From the NCBI GenBank assembly GCA_017524545.1, contig JAFXVN010000009.1, forward strand, positions 1 to 44,815: a DNA stretch of 44,815 nt, read 5' to 3'. The position numbers and the translations under genes were made by a program. Below the pieces are notes generated by a model. The model was not told where the DNA came from. It searched no databases and saw only the letters and a program-made list of their open reading frames with translations. Positions 14,343 through 21,395 of the stretch are shown one piece after another (positions within the stretch are counted from its first letter, which is position 1; each line of letters begins with the position of its first letter). Origin of the DNA: Bacteroidaceae bacterium (lineage in GTDB: Bacteria > Bacteroidota > Bacteroidia > Bacteroidales > Bacteroidaceae).

Positions 14343-16595
14343 TCATATCACCATCGACAACATGCTGAGGTCGGCTTCTTCGCCGACTACCCAGACGATG
14401 TCGCCCTGACGGAACTGACGCTTGGCTTGGGTGGCGTCGAGATGACCTTGCTCGTTTTCTATGCCTAACACCATGCTGTGATAGCGCGTGCGGAAGTCGG
14501 CATCTTGCAATGTTTTTCCTATAAGAGGACTGCTTTCGCTGAGATGAACAGAGATGATGGACATGCTGTGCTCGTCCTTCACATTTTCTTCGGGTTGCAG
14601 CAATTCCTGTTCGCTGCGAGCACGCAATGTCTCGATAGCTGCTGTGCCAGCCACTACCTCCAGTTCGTCGCCCGGATAGATACGATGGCTGCCGCCAGGG
14701 ATGTTGATGCGATGACCGGCACGGATGATAGCAACAATGTGTACACGGTCTGTTTTGCCGAAATGAAGCTGGGCAAGCGACTTTCCTCCCCAGCGCGAGT
14801 GCTGCGGTACGCTGACGCGGGCTATCTGCAGGTCTTTGCCACGAAGCTTTCTGCTGTAACTGAGGGCTGCCTGTTGTTCCCTTTGGCGCAGGTTCTGCTT
14901 GAATGTGCGCTCCATGCGGATGCTCACATACTTCACACCACGGCTGGCAATCATCAGTGCGAGTATCGCCACGCTCATCAGCATGTTCCATACCCACCAA
15001 AGCGGAGAGACATATTCCACTACATTATATACTATAGAGAAACCTATGAGCACTTTCAAGAGTATGGCAAGTTCTATCAGCAATCTGTTGATGCCACCCA
15101 ATCCGCGCAGATAGTGCACATTTCTGTTTCTGTTTTTACGGACGGTAATAGCCCGGATGCTTGGCGACAGCAGCAGCAGGGTGATTACACAGCAAACAAT
15201 CAGCCCATATTGCTCGCCCATTGTGTGTTGGCACACAGGCAGAATTGTAGAATAGCAGAACATGGTCACAGCTGTGCTGATGGTCAGGAAAGCTGCCGTC
15301 TGATAGAACACCGCCGTAATGAAATTGCGCCAAGCCTTCGCCGTTGAGAAATTATAGCCGTGCATAGACTGCTGAATGGCGGCAGCTAACTCCTTACTCT
15401 TCTTCCTTCTCTCCTCTATCCTTGAATTGAAGATAGGTTCGATGCGGGCACTGACCTTTGGAGCTAATTTAATGCTGTAGGGTGTGAGGAAGGTGGTGAT
15501 GATGCTCACAGCCACAACAACTGGATAGAGGAACTGGCTGGTGACGCCCAGCTCTTGCCCCAAGCCAGCAATGATGAAGGCAAACTCGCCTATCTGCACC
15601 ATCGAGAAACCACTGCTGACTGCTGTCTTCACGTCGCCGCTTGTAACGAAGAAGCTCAAACTTCCGAAGAACATCTGTCCCAAAATGATGGCAAGCGTCA
15701 GCACAAGTATAGGAAGCCAGTATTCTATCAGCACAGAAAGCTCCACCATCATTCCGACAGACACAAAAAACACAGCACCGAAGAGGTCGCGCAGGGAGCT
15801 TACACTCTTCTCTATGTTCTCCGCTTCGAGCGTTTCGGCCAGAATGCTGCCCATCATAAAGGCACCGAAGGCAGGGCTGTAGCCCACTTCGGAAGCCGAC
15901 ACTGCCAACAGAAAGCAAAGGCCGACAGATACAACAAGCAGCGTCTCCTTATTTATATACCGCTTTGCCTTACGGAAGATGAGCGGCACAAGGTATATGC
16001 CCACCATGAACCACAACATGAGGAAGAATGCCAGTTCCAGAAGACTCTTTATCAGCTCTGTACCCTCGAAGGTTCTGCTCACTGCCAAAGCACTCAGCAT
16101 CACCATCAAGAGGATGCCCAAGATGTCCTCCAAGATAAGCACGGAGATGACACCCGATGCAAAGGGCTTGCTACGGATGCCCAGGTCGTCGAACGCCTTG
16201 TAGATGATGGTGGTGGAACTCATGCTCAACATGCCGCCGAGGAATAGTTCGTCCATACTGCTCCACCCGAAGAACGATGCTACCATGCCGCCTACGCCTA
16301 TCATGCAGCCCATCACCATGATGGCGGTCAATATGGGCTGCATGCCCATGCGCACTATCTTCTTGAACGAGAACTCAAGGCCAAGCGTAAACATGAGGAA
16401 GATGACACCAATGTCGCTCCATTCCTCGATGCCTTCAATGCTGCTCACCGAAGGCGTATAGGTCATGTGAGGTCCCGCCAAGAAGCCTGCCACAATATAA
16501 CCCAACACAAGCGGCTGCTTCAATCGCTTGAAGATGATGGTCACAATACTTGCAACGACAAGTATGTAGGAAAGGTCGGTTATTAGCGGAGACAC
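14343..16595 (-). CDS. CPA2-type cation/proton antiporter with RCK/TrkA-C domains
   Basis: A 750-residue inner-membrane protein. The first 390 or so residues form a Na+/H+ exchanger domain (KefB/CPA2 group: LGYIVAGFLAGPH, FTLGLEFSFKKI, GEFAFIIAGLGQELG). A second set of membrane helices covers about 420-560. Two soluble TrkA-C/RCK-C-like domains follow (ending in DIVWVVGEEADL) and could gate transport in response to a ligand. The start is GTG at 16595 (MSPLITDLSYILV); no nearby ATG fits. K+/H+ or Na+/H+ exchange is likely but the ion cannot be told from sequence. capA lies 16 bases downstream. Confidence 0.9.
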   Translation of the reverse strand: MSPLITDLSYILVVASIVTIIFKRLKQPLVLGYIVAGFLAGPHMTYTPSVSSIEGIEEWSDIGVIFLMFTLGLEFSFKKIVRMGMQPILTAIMVMGCMIGVGGMVASFFGWSSMDELFLGGMLSMSSTTIIYKAFDDLGIRSKPFASGVISVLILEDILGILLMVMLSALAVSRTFEGTELIKSLLELAFFLMLWFMVGIYLVPLIFRKAKRYINKETLLVVSVGLCFLLAVSASEVGYSPAFGAFMMGSILAETLEAENIEKSVSSLRDLFGAVFFVSVGMMVELSVLIEYWLPILVLTLAIILGQMFFGSLSFFVTSGDVKTAVSSGFSMVQIGEFAFIIAGLGQELGVTSQFLYPVVVAVSIITTFLTPYSIKLAPKVSARIEPIFNSRIEERRKKSKELAAAIQQSMHGYNFSTAKAWRNFITAVFYQTAAFLTISTAVTMFCYSTILPVCQHTMGEQYGLIVCCVITLLLLSPSIRAITVRKNRNRNVHYLRGLGGINRLLIELAILLKVLIGFSIVYNVVEYVSPLWWVWNMLMSVAILALMIASRGVKYVSIRMERTFKQNLRQREQQAALSYSRKLRGKDLQIARVSVPQHSRWGGKSLAQLHFGKTDRVHIVAIIRAGHRINIPGGSHRIYPGDELEVVAGTAAIETLRARSEQELLQPEENVKDEHSMSIISVHLSESSPLIGKTLQDADFRTRYHSMVLGIENEQGHLDATQAKRQFRQGDIVWVVGEEADLSMLSMVI

Positions 16596-16611
16596 TTTTT
16601 TCTTTGTTTTG

Positions 16612-16764
16612 GGAGTTATGAGAAGAAGTTATAATGAGGAGTTAAAATAAGGAGTTATGAGGAGCCATTACCATTATTATATATAAAAAATCAAGCTGCC
16701 ACAACATTTGGCTCTTCATAACTTCACATCATAACTCCTTATTTTAACTCCTCCTCATAACTCC
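16612..16764. repeat. Long inverted repeat of GGAGTTATGA units
   Basis: A perfect 25-bp inverted repeat (16636-16660 and 16729-16753) is flanked by further pairing 11-mers GGAGTTATGAG (16612-16622) and CTCATAACTCC (16754-16764). It fills the gap between nadA and the antiporter gene, both on the minus strand. The hairpin could end the nadA transcript. The units resemble the heptads seen elsewhere. Confidence 0.8.
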
Positions 16765-16778
16765 ATTTTATTATAAAT

Positions 16779-17759
16779 TCACTTGCTCATTTCGAGCATC
16801 CTGTTGATGCACTTCACGGCTTTGTCTGCTGTTTCCTTGTCAACCTCTATCTCCGGCCACTCATAGCGGAGACAGTTGTAGAGTTTCTCCATCGTTATGA
16901 GCTTCATGTAATTGCATTCGTTGCAGGCGCATGTGCTGTCGTCGGGTGGGGCAGGGAGGAAGGTTTTCTCCGGGCAAGCCTGCTGCATCTTGTGCAGGAT
17001 GCCGCTTTCTGTTGCCACAATATATTCTTTGGCATCGTCCTCCTGACTGAATTTCAAGAGTGCCGCCGTACTGCCCACTTTGTCCGCCACCTTCACAACA
17101 GGTCCCTTGCACTCTGGGTGCACAAGTATCTTCGCATCGGGATGGGCGGCCTTCAGCTCAAGTATCCTTTCGAGGCTGAACTTCTCGTGGACATGGCAGG
17201 CACCGTCCCAAAGCACCATCTGCCTGCCTGTGATGGAATTGATGTAGTTGCCAAGGTTGCGGTCGGGACCGAAGACAATCTTCTCATCCTTTGGCAGAGC
17301 ATTCACTATCTGCATAGCATTGCCGCTGGTGACTACCACATCCGTGAGGGCTTTCACGGCTGCAGTAGTGTTCACATAGCTGATGACCGTGTGCTCGGGA
17401 TGCGCCTTGACGAACTCGCCAAACTCCTTTGCCGGACAGCTCTCTGCCAGAGAACAGGTGGCATTGAGGTCTGGCACCAGCACCTTCTTGTCCGGGCAGA
17501 GTATTTTGTTAGTCTCGCCCATGAAGTGCACGCCGCACATCACGATGATGTCGGCATCCGTCTTGGCTGCCTGCTGTGCCAGTGCCAGACTGTCGCCCAC
17601 AAAGTCGGCTATGTCCTGTATGGCTCCGTCTGTGTAGTAATGCGCCATGATGACGGCATTCTTCTCCTTGCACATACGACGTATCTCGGCCTTGATGTCC
17701 GTACCGGCCGGCACAGGTTCCGTCACATAGCCAGCCTCTTTCCACTTGTTGTCAACCAT
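16779..17759 (-). CDS. nadA: Quinolinate synthase
   Basis: [4Fe-4S] enzyme that condenses iminoaspartate with dihydroxyacetone phosphate to quinolinate in de novo NAD synthesis. The family motifs are present: MAHYYTDGAIQDIADFVGDS, DLNATCSLAESCP, GNAMQIVNALP, LWDGACHVHEKFS, HPECKGPV and DSTCACNECNYMKLITMEKL, including the cluster cysteines. At 326 residues it is typical. The start is the ATG at 17759. nadB and nadC are not adjacent. A -7 box at 17992-17999 would give a 5' leader of over 200 bases running through the candidate origin region. Confidence 0.96.
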   Translation of the reverse strand: MVDNKWKEAGYVTEPVPAGTDIKAEIRRMCKEKNAVIMAHYYTDGAIQDIADFVGDSLALAQQAAKTDADIIVMCGVHFMGETNKILCPDKKVLVPDLNATCSLAESCPAKEFGEFVKAHPEHTVISYVNTTAAVKALTDVVVTSGNAMQIVNALPKDEKIVFGPDRNLGNYINSITGRQMVLWDGACHVHEKFSLERILELKAAHPDAKILVHPECKGPVVKVADKVGSTAALLKFSQEDDAKEYIVATESGILHKMQQACPEKTFLPAPPDDSTCACNECNYMKLITMEKLYNCLRYEWPEIEVDKETADKAVKCINRMLEMSK

Positions 17760-17823
17760 AATTATATTATTATTGATTTATATTTTTATTTGAAATATAA
17801 TTCTAATGATGATGATGATGTGG

Positions 17824-18123
17824 CGTTGATAAGTTGATAATTAGGTGTCTGTTCCGTGGGTCTCAATGTTATCAACACGTTATCTACAGCATTTGGCGGG
17901 TTATTCACTCGGCTTATTCCATATTATCTCCTTATTGCTATAGGTTTATGTTTTCGGTGATGCAGAGTTGTCAACATCGTCTAACAATACGCAAAGTTAA
18001 TACTTTTCCTTGATATGCTGTATTGATAACTCCTTTTTTTTGCGTTGAAATAAGTTTTATAACATTTGGGAAGTGTGAATAAACGGTGTGGAAGAGTCAT
18101 TTTCCTACTTTTAGTGTGAATAA
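17824..18123. other. Candidate replication origin: DnaA-box-like cluster
   Basis: The 425-base gap between divergent nadA and trmH-like genes contains 9-mers close to TTATCCACA: TTATCAACA (17869), TTATCTACA (17880), TTATTCACT (17901), and TGTGAATAA twice (18074, 18115; the complement of TTATTCACA, a known E. coli box variant). CGTTGATAA (17824) and AGTTGATAA (17832) are weaker. Between the groups lies an AT-rich, T-tract-containing stretch (18018-18065) that could unwind. Genes to the right run mostly rightward and those to the left for 12 kb mostly leftward. dnaA is not here. The call is inference. Confidence 0.4.
17992..17999 (-). promoter_or_regulatory. -7 box (TAACTTTG) pointing toward nadA
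   Basis: TAACTTTG on the minus strand, 233 bases upstream of the nadA ATG. A -33 match is not clear. If used it gives nadA an unusually long leader. Confidence 0.45.
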
Positions 18124-18160
18124 GTGGTAAACTATTAACCAAGTTATGAACATAAAATGT

Positions 18161-18168
18161 TAACTTTG
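18161..18168 (+). promoter_or_regulatory. -7 box (TAACTTTG) of the TrmH-family gene
   Basis: A consensus -7 box lies 17 bases before the ATG at 18185. No clear TTTG is seen at the -33 position. Confidence 0.6.
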
Positions 18169-18184
18169 TAAACAATTAAAGAGC

Positions 18185-18733
18185 ATGTATAGAATGAGAA
18201 AGCTGAAAGTGACCGAAATGGGGCGCATGAGCGTGGAAGAATACAGGGTGTCGGAGAAGCAGCCTATTGTGGTGGTGCTCGACCATGTGCGCAGTCTTTA
18301 CAACGTGGGCAGTGTGTTTCGCAGCAGCGATGCTTTTCGCATCAGTGGTGTCTGCCTTTGTGGCATCACAGCCAAGCCGCCGCATCCAGAAATACACAAG
18401 ACAGCCCTTGGAGCCGAGGACAGCGTGCCCTGGCAATACTTCAAGCAGACAGAGGATGCCGTCCGCTGGCTGAAAGAAAAGGGCTATACTGTCCTCGCCA
18501 TAGAGCAGTGCGAGGGCAGCACCATGTTGCAGGACTTCAAGAGAGAGGCGGACAGGAGGTATGCGGTCGTGCTGGGCAACGAAGTGAAAGGTGTGCAGCA
18601 GCAGGTTGTGGATATGTGCGATGGCTGTCTCGAAATACCTCAATACGGCACCAAGCACAGTCTGAATGTCAGCGTCACGGCCGGCATCGTCCTTTGGTAC
18701 TTGTCGAAAAACAAAACGCAGCACGCTGAATAA
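18185..18733 (+). CDS. TrmH/SpoU family RNA methyltransferase
   Basis: SPOUT-superfamily 2'-O-ribose methyltransferase of 182 residues using S-adenosylmethionine through a knotted fold. The three SpoU motifs are present: NVGSVFRSSDAF (motif 1), VVLGNEVKGVQ (motif 2) and IPQYGTKHSLNVSVTAGIVLW (motif 3). It lacks the N-terminal substrate-recognition domain of RlmB, so it is closer to compact tRNA or rRNA methyltransferases; the target nucleotide is not predictable. The start could be the ATG at 18185 or 18194. It has its own -7 box and is followed by a 21-bp palindrome array. Confidence 0.92.
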   Translation: MYRMRKLKVTEMGRMSVEEYRVSEKQPIVVVLDHVRSLYNVGSVFRSSDAFRISGVCLCGITAKPPHPEIHKTALGAEDSVPWQYFKQTEDAVRWLKEKGYTVLAIEQCEGSTMLQDFKREADRRYAVVLGNEVKGVQQQVVDMCDGCLEIPQYGTKHSLNVSVTAGIVLWYLSKNKTQHAE

Positions 18734-18780
18734 TTCTCTGCAGCATGATGCAAAACCCTGCGGAGCGAGCCACATAATTA

Positions 18781-18860
18781 TTTTCAAGGCGTGAAAATGT
18801 ATTTTCAAAGCTTGGAAATATATTTTCACGCCTTGAAAATATATTATCAAAGCTTGAAAA
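18781..18860. repeat. Four palindromic 17-mers at an exact 21-bp period
   Basis: Units start at 18781, 18802, 18823 and 18844. Unit 1 is TTTTCAAGGCGTGAAAA and unit 3 is its exact reverse complement. Units 2 and 4 are TTTTCAAAGCTTGGAAA and TTATCAAAGCTTGAAAA. Each is an inverted repeat TTTTCA-n5-TGAAAA separated by 4-base AT spacers. The 21-base period is two helical turns, which suits a protein-binding array. No spacers of CRISPR type exist. The remainder of 18734-18989 shows nothing else. Confidence 0.85.
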
Positions 18861-18989
18861 TAGTTTTGTAGCCTGCCTAAATGAATTTTATAATGCATCT
18901 AAAATCATTATTAGGCGTGTTCTTAGGCTTTAGTAACACAGGGTAATTGTTCAGAGAAATGCGTTTTTCGCCTCAATTTGAGCTTTTTC

Positions 18990-19021
18990 TTTGTTTATAA
19001 GAAGAGTTTTTCTTAACTTTG
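18990..19021 (+). promoter_or_regulatory. Consensus promoter of argS
   Basis: TTTG (18990-18993), 20 bases, TAACTTTG (19014-19021) is a full Bacteroidota promoter. It leaves a leader of about 50 bases before the ATG at 19080. Confidence 0.85.
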
Positions 19022-19079
19022 CACCCCACATTATATATTATTATAGGGATTTTACAAAAGGGATAAGAGAACACATACT

Positions 19080-20870
19080 ATGGAATTGGAAAACAAGATA
19101 GTGCAGGCGGTGGTGGACACAGTGGAGAAACTCTATGGGCAGCAGGTGCCTGAGAGAATGGTTCAGCTGCAGGAAACAAGGCCTGAGTTCGAGGGACAAA
19201 TCACGCTTGTGGTGTTCCCCTTCACCAAAATGAGCCACAAGGCTCCAGAGGCCACGGCACAGGAGATTGGCGAAAAGCTCATGGAAAAGCTGCCCGAAGT
19301 GATAAGCGGCTTCAATGCCGTGAAGGGTTTCCTCAACCTCTGCATCAGTTCGCAGCAGTGGATAAGCATTTTGAAGGAAATATACGAGAACCCGAGCTAC
19401 GGCTTCAAGCCCATTACGGAGGACAGCCCCCTCGTGATGATTGAATACTCGAGCCCAAACACCAACAAGCCGCTCCACCTCGGGCATGTGCGCAACAACC
19501 TGCTCGGCTGGGCTTTGGCAAAGGTGATAGAGGCAAACGGCAACCGTGTGGTGAAGACCAACATTGTGAACGACCGTGGCATACACATTTGCAAGTCCAT
19601 GCTGGCCTGGCTGAAATGGGGCAATGGCGAGACCCCCGAGTCCAGCGGCAAGAAGGGCGACCACCTCATCGGCGACTACTATGTTGCCTTCGACAAGCAC
19701 TATCGCGAGGAAGTGCGCCAGCTCGTGGCACAGGGCATGGACGAGGAAAAGGCCAAGCAGGAGGCTCCGCTCATCAAGGAAGCCCACGAGATGCTGGTCA
19801 AATGGGAGCAGAACGACCCCGAGGTACGCGCCCTCTGGCGAAAGATGAACGAGTGGGTGTATGCCGGCTTCGACGAGACGTACAAGGCACTGGGCGTCAG
19901 CTTCGACAAAATATATTACGAGAGCGAGACCTACCTCGAGGGCAAGGAGAAGGTGGAGGAAGGCCTGCAGAAAGGCTTCTTCTATCGCCGCGAAGACGGC
20001 TCCGTCTGGGCAGACCTTACGAAGGAAGGTCTCGACGAGAAGCTCCTGCTCCGAAGCGACGGCACCAGCGTCTATATGACGCAGGACATCGGCACGGCAA
20101 AGCTCCGCTTCCAGGACTATCCCATCGACAAGATGATTTACGTCGTGGGCAACGAGCAGAACTACCACTTCCAGGTGCTCTCCATCCTCTTGGACAAGCT
20201 CGGCTTCAAGTGGGGCAAGGACCTTGTGCACTTCTCCTACGGCATGGTGGAGCTGCCCAACGGCAAGATGAAGAGCCGCGAGGGAACCGTAGTGGATGCC
20301 GACGACCTCATCCAGACCATGATACAGGATGCCCGCCTCCTATCCGCCGACAAGGTGAACAGGCTGGAGGACATCACCGATGAGGAGGCGCAGGAAATCG
20401 CCCGCATCGTCGGCATGGGTGCCTTGAAGTACTTCATCCTCAAGGTGGACGCCCGCAAGAATATGCTCTTCAATCCAGAAGAGAGCATCGACTTCAACGG
20501 CAATACAGGGCCTTTCATCCAGTACACCTACGCCCGCATCCGCAGCATCCTGCGCAAGGCCGGGGTCCCGTTTGTTGCGTTGCCAACGCAACAAACGGAA
20601 CTTGCCGAGAAGGAAATCAGCCTCGTCCAGAAGCTGCAGGGCTTCGAGGCAGCCGTGCGTCAGGCAGGGCAGGACTACAATCCCTCCTGCATTGCCAACT
20701 ACTGCTACGAGCTGGTCAAGGAGTACAACCAGTTCTACCACGACTACAGCGTGCTTCGCGAGGAGGACGAGCAGAAGCGCCTGTTCCGTATCGCTCTCTC
20801 CGCTGCCGTCGGGCAGGTCGTCAAGAACGGCATGGGGCTCCTTGGTATCGAAGTGCCGGAGAGGATGTAA
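19080..20870 (+). CDS. argS: Arginyl-tRNA synthetase
   Basis: Class I aminoacyl-tRNA synthetase of 596 residues that charges tRNA-Arg. The N-terminal Add-1 domain is followed by the HIGH-equivalent EYSSPNTNKPLHLGHVRN, the SYGMVELPNGKMKSREGTVV loop corresponding to KMSKS, and the C-terminal DALR anticodon-binding domain (NYCYELVKEYNQFYHDY...GMGLLGIEVPERM). A perfect 14-bp palindrome at 20568-20598 adds an in-frame insertion (PFVALPTQQT) just before the DALR domain. The start ATG lies behind a textbook promoter. Confidence 0.97.
   Translation: MELENKIVQAVVDTVEKLYGQQVPERMVQLQETRPEFEGQITLVVFPFTKMSHKAPEATAQEIGEKLMEKLPEVISGFNAVKGFLNLCISSQQWISILKEIYENPSYGFKPITEDSPLVMIEYSSPNTNKPLHLGHVRNNLLGWALAKVIEANGNRVVKTNIVNDRGIHICKSMLAWLKWGNGETPESSGKKGDHLIGDYYVAFDKHYREEVRQLVAQGMDEEKAKQEAPLIKEAHEMLVKWEQNDPEVRALWRKMNEWVYAGFDETYKALGVSFDKIYYESETYLEGKEKVEEGLQKGFFYRREDGSVWADLTKEGLDEKLLLRSDGTSVYMTQDIGTAKLRFQDYPIDKMIYVVGNEQNYHFQVLSILLDKLGFKWGKDLVHFSYGMVELPNGKMKSREGTVVDADDLIQTMIQDARLLSADKVNRLEDITDEEAQEIARIVGMGALKYFILKVDARKNMLFNPEESIDFNGNTGPFIQYTYARIRSILRKAGVPFVALPTQQTELAEKEISLVQKLQGFEAAVRQAGQDYNPSCIANYCYELVKEYNQFYHDYSVLREEDEQKRLFRIALSAAVGQVVKNGMGLLGIEVPERM
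20568..20598. repeat. Perfect 14-bp palindrome inside argS
   Basis: CCGTTTGTTGCGTT (20568-20581) and AACGCAACAAACGG (20585-20598) are exact complements around a 3-base loop. It is in frame and contributes about ten residues at the boundary between the catalytic and anticodon-binding domains. Confidence 0.85.
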
Positions 20871-20874
20871 ACAG

Positions 20875-20949
20875 CCCCCTCCCCAACCCTCCACAAAGGG
20901 AGGGAGTTCCTCGCTGTGCAATTATGAATTGTGAATTATGAATTATGAA
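20875..20949. repeat. CCCTCC/GGGAGGG palindrome plus AATTATG heptads
   Basis: CCCTCC (20887-20892) pairs with GGGAGGG (20898-20904), four bases after the argS stop at the left end. It is followed by heptads ATTATGA/ATTGTGA (20921-20949) that run into the RNase H start codon. This is the same two-part arrangement as after ybeY. Confidence 0.75.
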
Positions 20950-21369
20950 TTACTAAAGGGCAAGGTTGATTTCAACGCTATTGCAGTCGATGCAGGCTGT
21001 AGCGGCAACCCTGGTGCGATGGAGTATCAGGGGGTGTATCTCGGCAACGAGCAGCGCCTCTTCCACTTCGGTCCCATACAGGGCACTAACAACATCGGCG
21101 AGTTCCTTGCTATTGTCCATGCCCTCGCCTTCATCAAGAAGAATGGCTGGAACATGAAGGTCTATAGCGACAGCATCAGCGGAATGGCTTGGGTGAGGAA
21201 CAAGCGGGCAAAGACCACCCTGAAGCGCGACCCGCAGACGGCTCAGGTGCTCGACCTCGTCATCCGTGCCGAGAACTGGCTCTGGCAAAACCCCAAGCAC
21301 GCCGAAGTGCTGAAATGGAACACAGAAGAGTGGGGCGAAATCCCCGCCGACTTTGGGAGGAAGAAGTGA
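20938..21369 (+). CDS. RNase H family protein
   Basis: Ribonuclease H-fold protein of 143 residues, expected to cut the RNA strand of RNA-DNA hybrids. The active-site carboxylates are visible: AVDAGCSGNPGAMEY (Asp), NNIGEFLAIVHAL (Glu), KVYSDSISGMAW (Asp), and a C-terminal Asp in IPADFG. It matches the Bacteroidota RNase H domain that elsewhere carries an N-terminal hybrid-binding domain, which is absent here. Its first codons (MNYELL) are written in heptad repeat DNA, so the true start is not fully certain. It lies between argS and the sulfatase gene on the same strand. Confidence 0.88.
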   Translation: MNYELLKGKVDFNAIAVDAGCSGNPGAMEYQGVYLGNEQRLFHFGPIQGTNNIGEFLAIVHALAFIKKNGWNMKVYSDSISGMAWVRNKRAKTTLKRDPQTAQVLDLVIRAENWLWQNPKHAEVLKWNTEEWGEIPADFGRKK

Positions 21370-21395
21370 AAGTTGAAAATTGAAAGCAGAAAGTT

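Noticed and set aside
15555-16247. 230-codon plus-strand frame inside the antiporter gene
   Set aside because: Antisense shadow rich in His and Gln with no recognisable domain; the antiporter is intact.
17760-17990. Riboswitch in the long nadA leader
   Set aside because: I could not find a convincing conserved stem-loop core; the AT-rich stretch and DnaA-box-like sites explain the region at least as well.
18781-18860. Possible CRISPR array
   Set aside because: Repeats are 17 bp with 4-base AT spacers and alternate in sequence; there are no unique spacers and no cas genes.
18176-18898. 240-codon open frame on the minus strand with repeated YFQALKI units
   Set aside because: It is the shadow of the trmH-like gene and of the 21-bp array: 21 bases equal seven codons, so the palindromes automatically give a repeating peptide.
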